Shown here piece by piece: positions 16,406-25,357 of a DNA stretch of 64,000 bases. The translations under genes and the position numbers were made by a program. The number at the start of each line of letters is the position of its first letter. Positions within the stretch are counted from its first letter, which is position 1. The stretch comes from FEN-1088 sp031407985. Lineage in GTDB: Bacteria; Myxococcota_A; Polyangia; Fen-1088. The DNA lies in the NCBI GenBank assembly GCA_031407985.1, contig JANOJB010000135.1, positions 1 to 64,000 of the forward strand, read 5' to 3'. The notes under the pieces are model-generated. The model saw only the letters and a list, made by a program, of their open reading frames with translations, was not told the origin of the DNA and ran no database searches.

Positions 16406-17178
16406 GCGTCGGTACCTTCTTTCACAATGCTTACGAATGATGCTGCCGACAGCGAGGCGCCGCCGACCAGCGCCCCGTCGACGTTTTCTTCCGTCATCAG
16501 CGCGCGGATGTTGTCGGGCTTCACACTGCCGCCATAAAGAATGGAAATGCCACCGGCTACCGCGGGGAACATCGCGGTCAACTGGCCGCGAACGAAGCGA
16601 TGTACCTCCTCGGCCTGGCCTGGCGACGCCGTTCTGCCGGTTCCGATGGCCCAAACCGGTTCGTACGCCAGCAGGCAGCGCGCGACATCCGCCTCGGTCA
16701 TCTCGGTCAGCGCGGCATTCAGTTGCGCACCGACCAATTCCAGCATGGTACCTGCATCGCGTTCGACCAAGGTCTCACCGATGCAAATGATGGGCGACAA
16801 TCCCGCGGCCAACGCGACGCGCGCCTTGCGATTCACGTCGGCGTTCACCTCGCCCATCAGTTGGCGCCGCTCGGAGTGACCGACGATCACGTACCGGCAG
16901 CCCGCATCGGCAAGCTGCCCAGCGGCCACCTCACCCGTGAAGGCGCCCTTGGTTTCCCAATAGCAGTCCTGTCCGGCCACGGCCACGGGACCGCCTTCCA
17001 GTCTCTTGACGACCGTGGCGATCGCCAGGAATCCCGGGGCGACGATCACCTCCGCCTGGCTGACATCAAAGCCCTGCATGACTTGAGCTTGCACGTCGGT
17101 CGCCAACGCCACCGAATCGGCGATCGTCCCAAAGAGCTTCCAGTTTCCCGCGAAAACGGGACGTTTGTTGGCTGGCAT
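16390..17178 (-). CDS. tpiA: triosephosphate isomerase
   Basis: 262 residues from the ATG at 17178, which leads directly into the conserved AGNWKL. Interconverts dihydroxyacetone phosphate and glyceraldehyde-3-phosphate in glycolysis/gluconeogenesis. Active-site Lys14, His101 (VGHSERR) and Glu173 (AYEPVWAIGTG) are all present, as is the phosphate-binding GGISILYGGSV. The gene lies 25 bp after pgk and overlaps secG, so the three are probably one operon. Confidence 0.97.
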   Translation of the reverse strand: MPANKRPVFAGNWKLFGTIADSVALATDVQAQVMQGFDVSQAEVIVAPGFLAIATVVKRLEGGPVAVAGQDCYWETKGAFTGEVAAGQLADAGCRYVIVGHSERRQLMGEVNADVNRKARVALAAGLSPIICIGETLVERDAGTMLELVGAQLNAALTEMTEADVARCLLAYEPVWAIGTGRTASPGQAEEVHRFVRGQLTAMFPAVAGGISILYGGSVKPDNIRALMTEENVDGALVGGASLSAASFVSIVKEGTDAWLRS

Positions 17179-17203
17179 TACGGTCGTCCTAACCTGATTC
17201 CGT

Positions 17204-18385
17204 TCAGACTTCCAGCGCGGCCAGGCCCGGCAGCTTCTTGCCTTCCAGGAATTCCAGTGAAGCCCCGCCGCCGGTCGAGATATGAGTGATTTTGTCTGCG
17301 AGCCCGCTCTTCTGTACCGCCGCGACGGAGTCACCTCCGCCAACCACAGACAGCGCCGATGAGGCGGCCACCGCGCGGGCCACGGCTAGAGTGCCTTGCG
17401 CGAACGGGTCCGATTCAAACACGCCCATGGGACCATTCCAGAAGATCGTCCTGGCCCGCGCAATCGCGTCCGCGAATCCGCGCGCAGTTTCCGGACCGAT
17501 ATCCAGCGCAGCCAGATCCTCCGGGATCTCCGAGGCTTGGACCACCTTCCCCGCGTCCGACTTGATTCCCGGAGCGGCGATCGCGTCGCGCGGAAGCAAC
17601 ACGTCGACCCCGGCGGCTTCCGCCTTTTTCAAGAAGGATCGCGCCAGCGCCAGCTTGTCGTCTTCGACCAACGAACGACCCAGCCGTCCGCCCTTGGCCT
17701 TGAGGAACGTGTTGGCCATCGCGCCGCCGATGAGCAACTGGTTCACGCGCGAAAGCAGGTTCTCAAGTACGCCGATCTTGTCCGAGACTTTCGCGCCTCC
17801 GATGATCGCGATGAAGGGTCGCTCGACCTCGCCTATCAGCTTGCCCAGGAACTTCACCTCTCGGTCCATCAGCAGACCCATTCCCTTGGACGCGACGAAC
17901 TTTGTCATTCCCACCGTCGAAGCGTGGGCGCGATGCGCGGTGCCAAACGCATCGTTTACGTAGACATCGGCGTAGGACGCCAGACCCCTGGCGAAGTTGT
18001 CGTCGTTGGCTTCTTCGGCGGCAGAAAACCGCAGGTTCTCAAGCAGCGCTACCTTGCCGGCTTTCAGATCGCCAATCACTTTGCGGGCTCCATCGCCAAC
18101 GGGTTCATCGGTGAGGACGACATCAGTGCCCAGAAGCTCGGCTAGACGCTCTCCAACCGGCAACAGCGTGTACTTGGGATCGGGCTTACCCTTCGGTCGG
18201 CCCAAATGCGACGCAAGCACCACGCGCGCACCCTGTGCGATCGCGTACTTGATGGTGGGGAGGCTTTCGCGGATGCGGGTGTCCTCGGCCACGCCGCCAG
18301 CCGGCGTCAGCGGCACGTTGAAATCGACGCGAATGAATACGCGGCGACCGGCAATATCCAATTCGGAGATCGTTTTGATCGACAT
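17204..18385 (-). CDS. pgk: phosphoglycerate kinase
   Basis: 393 residues, full length. ATP-forming step of glycolysis (1,3-bisphosphoglycerate to 3-phosphoglycerate). Recognised by RVFIRVDFNVPL near the N-terminus, the SHLGRPKG substrate motif, the IGGAKVSDKIGVLENLL hinge region, and the nucleotide-binding WNGPMGVFE and GGGDSVAA near the C-terminus. Start ATG at 18385. First gene of the glycolysis/secG/dapF run; gap lacking an obvious gene (18386-18620) lies upstream and presumably carries the operon promoter. Confidence 0.97.
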   Translation of the reverse strand: MSIKTISELDIAGRRVFIRVDFNVPLTPAGGVAEDTRIRESLPTIKYAIAQGARVVLASHLGRPKGKPDPKYTLLPVGERLAELLGTDVVLTDEPVGDGARKVIGDLKAGKVALLENLRFSAAEEANDDNFARGLASYADVYVNDAFGTAHRAHASTVGMTKFVASKGMGLLMDREVKFLGKLIGEVERPFIAIIGGAKVSDKIGVLENLLSRVNQLLIGGAMANTFLKAKGGRLGRSLVEDDKLALARSFLKKAEAAGVDVLLPRDAIAAPGIKSDAGKVVQASEIPEDLAALDIGPETARGFADAIARARTIFWNGPMGVFESDPFAQGTLAVARAVAASSALSVVGGGDSVAAVQKSGLADKITHISTGGGASLEFLEGKKLPGLAALEV

Positions 18386-18620
18386 GGTTCGGGGAGATCC
18401 TCGATGCGTCCACCGGCGCGTGCGAGATTACGGCGACACGATCGCCGATCTGGTCCGCGAGGCGCGGGAAGAATGCTCGAAGGGCGGCCGAAAATCTAGA
18501 AGAAATGCCTCGCCTCGAGAGGGCGAGGGTGCGGGTGGGCAATTCCAACAAGAAGGCCTTCACCGTTCCAGCCCGCGCGGCTTCGGCTGGATACCCAACA
18601 GTCTGGCGAAAAGGCAATAG

Positions 18621-18658
18621 AAAAAGCCGGCCGATTCTCGATGGAACCAGGCCGGCTT
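18621..18658 (-). terminator. rho-independent terminator of the 70-residue gene
   Basis: On the minus strand, nine-base arms aagccggcc and ggccggctt form a perfect GC-rich stem (plus-strand 18650-18658 and 18624-18632, 17-base loop) followed directly by a T-run (plus-strand aaaaa at 18621-18625). It lies just downstream of the small gene ending at 18672 and upstream of pgk, so it separates the two transcription units. Confidence 0.8.
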
Positions 18659-18671
18659 CGGGTGCAGTGAA

Positions 18672-18884
18672 TCAGTCCAGCTGAGTGTCGTCCTTGAGAT
18701 CGGACGTCACAAGACTGATGATCTCACTGGCAAGGGCCACGATTTGACGCGGCTCGTAACCATTTTGTCGGAGATCCTTGTAGATGGACTTGGAGAGAAT
18801 TCTCAGTGCCTTCTCCCGATTCGGAACTGGCGCCGCATCGGAACCACGCACCAAATCGGCTGCTTGCGTTGTCATTTGTGCCAT
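18672..18884 (-). CDS. small conserved-looking helical protein
   Basis: 70 residues, no family recognised. The sequence is acidic and helix-rich (NREKALRILSKSIYKDLRQNGYEP and QIVALASEIISLVTSDL), soluble, with no signal or membrane segment. A strong ribosome-binding site (gggaggaggg) precedes the ATG, and a perfect terminator follows the stop; both argue that this is a real, separately transcribed gene despite its size. Confidence 0.75.
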   Translation of the reverse strand: MAQMTTQAADLVRGSDAAPVPNREKALRILSKSIYKDLRQNGYEPRQIVALASEIISLVTSDLKDDTQLD

Positions 18885-19243
18885 TCAACCCTCCTCCCAG
18901 AAGGTCGGGCCCCACCTAAGCACGCGATGTGCCATCCCGGTGTCTCAGTCGTAAAGTATTGAAACTACTGATAGTAGGAGCTAGCGCCCCGACCAACGCG
19001 CGAAACTCGGTTCGCACCAGTCATGACCGCGAGGGTCAAAACGCACAACGAAAACGGCACGCGGGTGTCGAAAATCTGGCACTTTTCTGCCTAATTTCGA
19101 TAGGTGGGGCAGGTGCGAAGTCCGTTTTACACCTATCGGGAGAAGAATGGATGATTGCGTCCAGCAGGTGGCGGCTGGCTTCGCGTCCCGGGCGCCTCGC
19201 ACATGGTTCAGGCGCGTGTAGACTTCAGAGCACGGGGGCCCCC
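18885..19243. other. intergenic region between divergent genes
   Basis: 359 bp between the small helical protein and the AgmX-like gene. It is noticeably less GC-rich in places (aagtattgaaactactgatagtagg near 18953-18977). A tggcac...ctgcc sequence near 19077-19091 resembles a sigma-54 site but has the wrong spacing. No gene is evident. Confidence 0.4.
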
Positions 19244-20359
19244 ATGCAGCACGTGGTTGAAGTTACGCATATGGTTAATGGCGATTTGGTTTCGTTTCGC
19301 CGTTTGTCGGCCTTTCGTGAGCGGGTCGCGACAGTCGCGGTTGTAGTGTGTGTGGTGTCGCTGGGCTTGGCTGCGATGGTGTTCGGAGCCATCTTGGTGC
19401 GGTCGTTTGGTCGGGCGATATTCGCACCCTGGTTTGTGGCCGTTTGGGCCCTTGCCGCCCTGACCACCTCGATCCTGGCGGTTTTGATCGTAAGACGACG
19501 CTTGCGGCGCTACGTGCTGGGCTCAAGCCTGCAGGCCGATGCCTTTGCGGCCGTTGACGTCGATCTGGTGCGCCGTGAGGGCAGCCGTTTTGATTTGACG
19601 ATTGTTCCCGGAATGAAGGGACATGTCGGCAACGGGCGCGCACCGCTTCCGGTCGAAGCCTTGGTCGGCGAAAAGCCGCACAGGATCGCCTTGGGCGAAG
19701 GCGCCACGGCCGAGCTCTCGATGGGGGCGTCGACGTTCGTCATTCGCAGCCGACCGGGTACTGGCCCTGCCGCTCAAGGTGTTCCGGCCGGCGTACCTAA
19801 GGCTGATCGTGGTGGTTGGATTGTCTCGCGCGATCACTTCAAGTTGTTCTCGCGGCTTGCCTTGGCTGGCCTTCAGGTCGGCATGCTGGGAACGGTATTG
19901 TCCGCTGTTCCCCGCGGACAAACCATCGGTGACCGCCCCGCGCATCTGGTGGCTCCCCGGATCACGACACCGTGGGAGGCGGAAAAATGGTTGCGCATCG
20001 AAGCCCAGGCGCAGTCTCGATCGTTGCACCAGTGTTTTGACCCACTTCCGCTCGCGTGCCAGCACTCGGGTTACGTGGGTGTGGGCGTTTCGCTGACAAG
20101 GGACGGGGAAGTACGGTCGAACTGGATCTCGCGATCCACCTATGGGAGCGAATGCCCGGTAGATCAGTGCATCAAGGAGCTGGTCTCGACATGGGTGTTC
20201 GATCCGCTGCCCGAGGCCATGCGAGTCGTGCTGCCGATTCAGGTGCTGCGAACCGCGAAACCACTGCCGACCAACGTCGCCCAGACCCACAAAGACGTGG
20301 CGCGGGCACGGGTCGCCTTGGGTACCGACGCGATCGTAGAGTGGGACCGTGGGCGCTGA
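19244..20359 (+). CDS. AgmX/PglI C-terminal-domain membrane protein
   Basis: 371 residues from the ATG at 19244 (an ATG at 19271 is possible). Two adjacent transmembrane helices (VATVAVVVCVVSLGLAAMVF and FVAVWALAALTTSILAVLIV) are followed by a soluble beta-rich region. The C-terminus (GVGVSLTRDGEVRSNWISRS, CIKELVSTWVFDPLP, IQVL) matches the AgmX/PglI C-terminal domain, a TonB-like fold. In Myxococcus the AgmX/GltJ protein carrying such domains works in gliding motility; this protein lacks the FHA/zinc-finger and GYF parts of AgmX, so a direct equivalence is not supported. Overlaps the next gene by 11 bases. Confidence 0.7.
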   Translation: MQHVVEVTHMVNGDLVSFRRLSAFRERVATVAVVVCVVSLGLAAMVFGAILVRSFGRAIFAPWFVAVWALAALTTSILAVLIVRRRLRRYVLGSSLQADAFAAVDVDLVRREGSRFDLTIVPGMKGHVGNGRAPLPVEALVGEKPHRIALGEGATAELSMGASTFVIRSRPGTGPAAQGVPAGVPKADRGGWIVSRDHFKLFSRLALAGLQVGMLGTVLSAVPRGQTIGDRPAHLVAPRITTPWEAEKWLRIEAQAQSRSLHQCFDPLPLACQHSGYVGVGVSLTRDGEVRSNWISRSTYGSECPVDQCIKELVSTWVFDPLPEAMRVVLPIQVLRTAKPLPTNVAQTHKDVARARVALGTDAIVEWDRGR

Positions 20360-20693
20360 CGATAGCGGTGCGGACCAATCCGAGGCTGAAGCCCGGGAGA
20401 GGGCATTGCGGCTATTGGAGGCGGTTCACCAGTTTCCGTGTGCCTATGCGGTAACGGTGATCGCGTTCAATCGCGAGGTTGTCACCGAGCAGGTGAAGCG
20501 CGCGGCCCTCTCCAGGGGCGACAATCCGGGTGACGCCGACAAAGGCGAAGGAGACGCCGGCCACGAATTGCGCGCCAGCCGCGAAGGGAAGTATCTGAGT
20601 CATCGGTTCGCTGTACGGGTCAGTCATGCGGGCGAGGTGTTGGAACTCTACGCGCGCCTGAAGTCCGTGGAGGGTGTCGTCACCATCCTGTAG
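20349..20693 (+). CDS. DUF493 (YbeD-like) protein
   Basis: 114 residues from a GTG. The core has the small ferredoxin-like fold of the YbeD/DUF493 family: FPCAYAVTVIAFN for the first strand, then REGKYLSHRFAVRVS and ELYARLKSVEGVVTIL. E. coli YbeD is 87 residues and is linked by neighbourhood to lipoate synthesis (lipB); no lipoate gene lies here. It overlaps the AgmX-like gene by 11 bases and is therefore probably translated from the same mRNA. Confidence 0.8.
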   Translation: MGADDSGADQSEAEARERALRLLEAVHQFPCAYAVTVIAFNREVVTEQVKRAALSRGDNPGDADKGEGDAGHELRASREGKYLSHRFAVRVSHAGEVLELYARLKSVEGVVTIL

Positions 20694-20724
20694 AGGTTGC
20701 GACCAGAGGTCGCGACGAATGTGA

Positions 20725-22443
20725 CTAAGCGACGGTCCGGTGTTCTTGCCAGGAACGTGAAACCGAGACCGCTTCGGTATACGCGGCCACGCCTTGGGCG
20801 GCCCGTTCGGTTGACCATCCCAGAATACCGCCGATCATAGCGGCTACCTTCGGCGCGGCGGCCAGGCCTTGATCGCGTGCATCGCGAAACAGGGGAATCC
20901 GCCGGCGAAGGACATCCTCGACCTGGGTGACCAGTTCGAAAGTGGCGGCGTGCAGAACCTCCGCCCAGATGTACGGCAAATCGGGATCGATGCGAGCCGC
21001 CAGATCGATTCCTAGGCGTTCCTGTGGCCGTTCCGCGCGTGGATTCGCTGTTCGATCGGGGGGAATGAAACGGACCACGTTCGCTGCCCGCGCGCCATAG
21101 GAGGCTCGCAGGTGACGCTCGATATCGGGGGACAGTTCCACATCCAGGGAGGCCTCGTCGGCCCCAGCGCCGGGGAGGAGTCTGGTTGTAGTCGAGCAGG
21201 GGGCGATGGAGCCTTCGTAGCCACGATCGCGCGACAGTTCGACGGCCACATCAACAGCATCCTCGGCCACGCGCCGATAGGTCGTCAGCTTGCCACCGAC
21301 GACGGTCAACAGGCCATCGGATTCGACCAGAAGATCGTGTTCGCGTGAGGTCGCCGACGTGGAGTTCGCGGGCGTCGCGATCAACGGGCGCAAACCCGCG
21401 TAGGTCGACACAACGTCATCAGGGCCAAGGGCCAGGGACGGGAACGAGGCATTGACCACCTCCTGCAAATATTCGACGTCCGTGAGACGGGCCGCGATCG
21501 CGTCGCCCGGTCGCGGTGCGTGCGGGGGGCCGACGGCAGGGGTCCAGTCCGTATCGGTTGTTCCGACGATGGTGCGGCGGCCCGCGGGTAACAGGAACAC
21601 CAGCCTTCCGTCGCGCGGGGAGCGGAGTACGGTCGCGCGCCCGTCGTGGGGAACACGATCCGCGTCGAAGACCAGGTGTACGCCCAGGGTGGGGCGCAGA
21701 TTGTGCCGTCCGCGGTCGAAGGAATCGGAGAATGGTCCCGTGGCATTAATTATCACCCGGGCATTCACGGTCACGTCGATACCCGCCATTCGATCGCGAG
21801 CATTCGCGGCGCGAACGCGGCCGCGGCGATCACGGCGCAGATCGGTCACGATGACGTGCGGTGCGACGACCGCACCGGCGGCTTGTGCGTCCAGAACCGT
21901 CTCCAGAACCAGCCGAGCGTCGTTGGTTTGGCAGTCGACGTACAGTTGAGCGCCTTGTAGGCCCGTCTGGCGCAGCATCGGTGACAGGGCGAAGACCTCA
22001 CGGGGATCGAGGCGGCGGCCGGCAACCGGGGCGCGCCAGAGCGCCAGGGCGTTGTAAAGGGCGATTCCGGCTCCGAGTATGCCCAGCCGGGGAGGTAGGC
22101 CCTGATAAGCCGGGAACAGGAACTCGATCGGCCGGCACAGGTGAGGCGCGGTCTTCATCAATCGGCGCCGCTCCCGAAGGGCCTCGAATACCAGCGAGAA
22201 ATCCCCGTACTGTAGGTAGCGCAAACCCCCGTGAATCAATTTCGACGAGTGGCTCGATGTCTCACTAGCGAAGTCTCCGGCTTCGAGAAGGGCGACATGG
22301 AACCCGCGCAGAGCGGCGTCTCGCGCGATTCCCGCGCCCGTCGCGCCCCCACCGATGACCAGGATATCGAAGGTTTCGGCATCCAGTCGCCGAAGAGTGC
22401 GATCACGATCCGCGGTATCCGCGCGCACGCCGAGAGCGGTCAT
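20725..22443 (-). CDS. glpD: glycerol-3-phosphate dehydrogenase
   Basis: 572 residues. Membrane-associated FAD enzyme that oxidises sn-glycerol-3-phosphate to dihydroxyacetone phosphate and passes electrons to quinone. Shows the FAD-binding DILVIGGGATGAGIARDAALRG, the family motif SSHSSKLIHGGLRYLQYGDF, and ATGPFSD and TDTDW in the substrate domain, plus the C-terminal helical domain. The ATG at 22443 overlaps the aspS stop as ATGA; an in-frame extension upstream would run deep into aspS and is rejected. Confidence 0.93.
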   Translation of the reverse strand: MTALGVRADTADRDRTLRRLDAETFDILVIGGGATGAGIARDAALRGFHVALLEAGDFASETSSHSSKLIHGGLRYLQYGDFSLVFEALRERRRLMKTAPHLCRPIEFLFPAYQGLPPRLGILGAGIALYNALALWRAPVAGRRLDPREVFALSPMLRQTGLQGAQLYVDCQTNDARLVLETVLDAQAAGAVVAPHVIVTDLRRDRRGRVRAANARDRMAGIDVTVNARVIINATGPFSDSFDRGRHNLRPTLGVHLVFDADRVPHDGRATVLRSPRDGRLVFLLPAGRRTIVGTTDTDWTPAVGPPHAPRPGDAIAARLTDVEYLQEVVNASFPSLALGPDDVVSTYAGLRPLIATPANSTSATSREHDLLVESDGLLTVVGGKLTTYRRVAEDAVDVAVELSRDRGYEGSIAPCSTTTRLLPGAGADEASLDVELSPDIERHLRASYGARAANVVRFIPPDRTANPRAERPQERLGIDLAARIDPDLPYIWAEVLHAATFELVTQVEDVLRRRIPLFRDARDQGLAAAPKVAAMIGGILGWSTERAAQGVAAYTEAVSVSRSWQEHRTVA

Positions 22444-24242
22444 TCCTTGAGCGCGATATGAAGTTCGTCCAACTGCCGGGTCGAAACGGACGAGGGCGCG
22501 TCGGTCAAGGGATCGGTTCCCTTCTGGGTCTTCGGGAAGGCGATCACGTCCCGCAAGGAGTCGGCACCGCAAAGGAGCATCGCCAGTCGGTCAAGGCCCG
22601 CCGCGATTCCGCCGTGCGGCGGCGGACCGTACCGGAAGGCCTCCAACAGGAATCCGAATTTGGCGCGTGCATCCTCCTCGGAAAGACCCAGCGCGCGGAA
22701 AACGCGCGTCTGAACATCGGAACGATGAATTCGAATCGATCCGCCCGCGATTTCGTTGCCGTTCAACACCAGATCGTAAGCGCGCGCGCGCACAGACGCG
22801 GGATCGGTCTCCAGGCGTTCGATATCTGCCGGCTCGGGGGACGTGAAAGGATGGTGAGCTGCGACCATGTGGCCACCTTCGGCCTCCTCGAACAAGGGGA
22901 AGTCCGTGATCCAAGCGAATCTCCACTGTCCCTTGGGAATCAGGCCGAACTTGTCGGCCAGGTGAAGCCGCAGGCCTCCCAGAACCGCGTTGACCAGCTT
23001 CTTCGAGCCAAATTGGAAGAACAGCAGATCGCCTTCCTGGGCGCCTGCCGCGACGTTGATGTCGGCGCGCAACGCTTCGGTCATCGTCTTCATGGGGCTT
23101 TGCGTCCAGGTGCCATCCGCTGCCACCCGCGCGCGTGCCAGGCCCCGTGCGCCGAAGCCTTTGACGTATTCCTCCAGTTTGTCGAGATCGGAGCGCGCGA
23201 TCTTGGCCGCCGAGGAGGCCGGCAGTTTCCAGCCCTTAACGATATTCGTCGGAGTCGCCACCGCGGCGCGCAACAGCTCGACGCCGCCGCCCTCGTGTTT
23301 GCGGACGGCGTCCGAGAGATCGAAGAGCGGCAGATCGAACCGGAGGTCCGGTTTATCGGAACCGTACAGGCCCATGGCATTGGCGTAGGTCAGACGCGTG
23401 AACGGCGTGGGGATCTCGACTCCAAGGACGTCCTTCCACAACGAAGTCATCAGGCCCTCGAGGATGCGGTAGATGTCTTCCTCGACAATGAAACTCATTT
23501 CGATGTCGATCTGCGTGAATTCAGGCTGCCGGTCGAGACGAAGATCCTCATCGCGGAAACAACGAACAATCTGGAAGTACCGATCGAATCCCGCGACCAT
23601 GAAGAGTTGCTTGAAAATCTGCGGCGATTCCGCCAAAGCGTAGAACTGGCCGGCGTTCAGCCGCGATGGGACCAGGAAGTTCCGCGCCCCGCCCGGAGTG
23701 TACTTGACCATGAAGGGCGTTTCGATCTCGGCGAAGCCGTGCTCGGATAGGTACCGACGTGTGGTCTGATAGATTTGCGATCGGACCAAGAAGTTCTTTT
23801 GTAGTTTCGGACGCCGCAAATCCAGGTAGCGGTGCTTCAGGCGAATGGATTCGTTAGGTGAATCGTCGCCGATTTCGAAGGGTGGGGTGTCGGATCGTGA
23901 AAAAATGGTCAGTCGATCCGCTCGAATTTCGATGTCACCCGTCGCCAAATTCGGATTGCGGTGGCCGCCACGCTCCTGAACGATTCCGGTGACGCCGATA
24001 CAGAACTCCGAACGCAATTCGCCGGCCAGGGCGTGGGCTTCCGCGTTGACGTGGGGTTCAAAGACGATCTGTGTGAGGCCCCCGCGATCACGAAGGTCGA
24101 TAAAGACACAGCCGCCGTGGTCGCGCCGGGCCGCCACCCAGCCGAAGAGAACCACGGGTCTGCCGGTATCACCGGAGCGAAGGGCGCCACAATCATGAGA
24201 GCGTTTGAGTTCGGAAAGAAATTCGGAGTGCGACTCGGGCAT
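22440..24242 (-). CDS. aspS: aspartyl-tRNA synthetase
   Basis: 600 residues, bacterial type. The N-terminal OB-fold anticodon domain (VLFGWVAARRDHGGCVFIDLRDRGG) is followed by class II motif 2 (RYFQIVRCFRDEDLRLDRQPEFTQID) and, after the bacteria-specific GAD insertion domain (about 290-420), motif 3 (HGGIAAGLDRLAMLLCG). Charges tRNA-Asp (and possibly tRNA-Asn, not decidable here). The 3' end overlaps glpD by four bases. Divergent from the DHH gene across a 140-bp promoter region. Confidence 0.97.
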   Translation of the reverse strand: MPESHSEFLSELKRSHDCGALRSGDTGRPVVLFGWVAARRDHGGCVFIDLRDRGGLTQIVFEPHVNAEAHALAGELRSEFCIGVTGIVQERGGHRNPNLATGDIEIRADRLTIFSRSDTPPFEIGDDSPNESIRLKHRYLDLRRPKLQKNFLVRSQIYQTTRRYLSEHGFAEIETPFMVKYTPGGARNFLVPSRLNAGQFYALAESPQIFKQLFMVAGFDRYFQIVRCFRDEDLRLDRQPEFTQIDIEMSFIVEEDIYRILEGLMTSLWKDVLGVEIPTPFTRLTYANAMGLYGSDKPDLRFDLPLFDLSDAVRKHEGGGVELLRAAVATPTNIVKGWKLPASSAAKIARSDLDKLEEYVKGFGARGLARARVAADGTWTQSPMKTMTEALRADINVAAGAQEGDLLFFQFGSKKLVNAVLGGLRLHLADKFGLIPKGQWRFAWITDFPLFEEAEGGHMVAAHHPFTSPEPADIERLETDPASVRARAYDLVLNGNEIAGGSIRIHRSDVQTRVFRALGLSEEDARAKFGFLLEAFRYGPPPHGGIAAGLDRLAMLLCGADSLRDVIAFPKTQKGTDPLTDAPSSVSTRQLDELHIALKE

Positions 24243-24382
24243 GCGCGGACGTTAACACGAACTGTTTCGGCGTCGCGGGGCCGCACCCCTGACATCGCGC
24301 GTGATATCCGCGGCTGTGGGGTTGCGACTGGAATTGGTGATCACGCTTGCTCGCGGGCGCGCGTACCTCTAACGTTGAGTTC

Positions 24383-25339
24383 GTGCGATTGCGGGTTCTC
24401 TATCACGGCAACTGTTTCGACGGATGCAGCTCGGCGGCGATTTTTTCGCGGTTCTATCGTGAGAAAATTGCCCGCGACACAGTCGAGGTTTTGTTTCGGC
24501 CACTGGAGCACAAGGGGGAGGCGCAGCCTTTTCCGGCGGAATGTTTCGACGGTGATGAAAACGTCTGCGTCGATTTTCGTTACTCGCAGGATCCGCGGTT
24601 GACGTGGTGGTTCGATCACCATGCCTCCGCGTTTCAGTTGCCGGGCGATGAAGCCCATTTTCGCGCGGATGCCACCGGGAGAAAGTTCTACGACCCGGCC
24701 GCGAAGAGTTGTGCGAAGTTTGTTGCCCGGATCTTGAGCGGGCAATTCGGTTGGGACGCGTCCCCTCTTGAAGAACTCATCGAATGGGCGGAGGTGATTG
24801 ACGGCGCACTTTTTTCGAGCGCCCAAATGGCGGTCGAGTTGCGCGAGCCGTCCCTGCGATTGATGACCTGGATCGAGAACAATCGCGACTTGGCACTGGC
24901 GGACCGGTTCATCGGGGACCTGGGGTCGCGACCGTTGGCGGAAATCGCGGCCGACCCTTATGTGGCGGGGCCGTTGGGACCGCTACTGGAACAGCACAAG
25001 AAGAACATCGAAACGGTGCGCGCGGCCGCCCGCCTGGAGAACGGAGTTGTGCGGTCCGATTTGGCCGACAGCGGCGTGACGGCGTTCAACAAGTTCATCA
25101 GCTACTACCTGTTCCCCCAGGCTCGTTATTCGGTCGCGGTCACGTTGGGCAAACAGGCAAAAATATCGGTTGGCAGCAACCCATGGGCTCCCGTTCCGCG
25201 CACGCACGAGATCAACCGGATCTGTGAGCGCTACGGCGGCGGCGGTCATGCCGTCGTCGGTGCGGTGTCGGTCCCGAAGGGGGACCTAGCACGCGCGCGT
25301 GAAATCGCCGCTGAGATTGTTGCGGAACTGGAAACCTGA
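24383..25339 (+). CDS. DHH-family phosphoesterase
   Basis: 318 residues. Motif I is HGNCFDGCSSAAIF, motif II VCVDFRYS, the DHH motif is WWFDHHAS, and the C-terminal DHHA1 domain has YGGGGHAVVGAVSVP, which binds the nucleic-acid substrate. Members cleave short oligonucleotides or cyclic dinucleotide products (NrnA, RecJ group) with Mn2+. The GTG at 24383 gives the natural N-terminus just before the first strand. No additional regulatory domain. Confidence 0.88.
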   Translation: MRLRVLYHGNCFDGCSSAAIFSRFYREKIARDTVEVLFRPLEHKGEAQPFPAECFDGDENVCVDFRYSQDPRLTWWFDHHASAFQLPGDEAHFRADATGRKFYDPAAKSCAKFVARILSGQFGWDASPLEELIEWAEVIDGALFSSAQMAVELREPSLRLMTWIENNRDLALADRFIGDLGSRPLAEIAADPYVAGPLGPLLEQHKKNIETVRAAARLENGVVRSDLADSGVTAFNKFISYYLFPQARYSVAVTLGKQAKISVGSNPWAPVPRTHEINRICERYGGGGHAVVGAVSVPKGDLARAREIAAEIVAELET

Positions 25340-25357
25340 AGCTTCGCGCTCCCAGGT

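Noticed and set aside
19077..19091. Sigma-54-like promoter (tggcac ... ctgcc)
   Set aside because: The distance between the GG and GC elements is one base too short for a functional -24/-12 site.
22444..22572. Upstream extension of glpD into aspS
   Set aside because: Residues before the ATG at 22443 are antisense-like composition from the end of aspS; the ATGA overlap and the family N-terminus fix the start.
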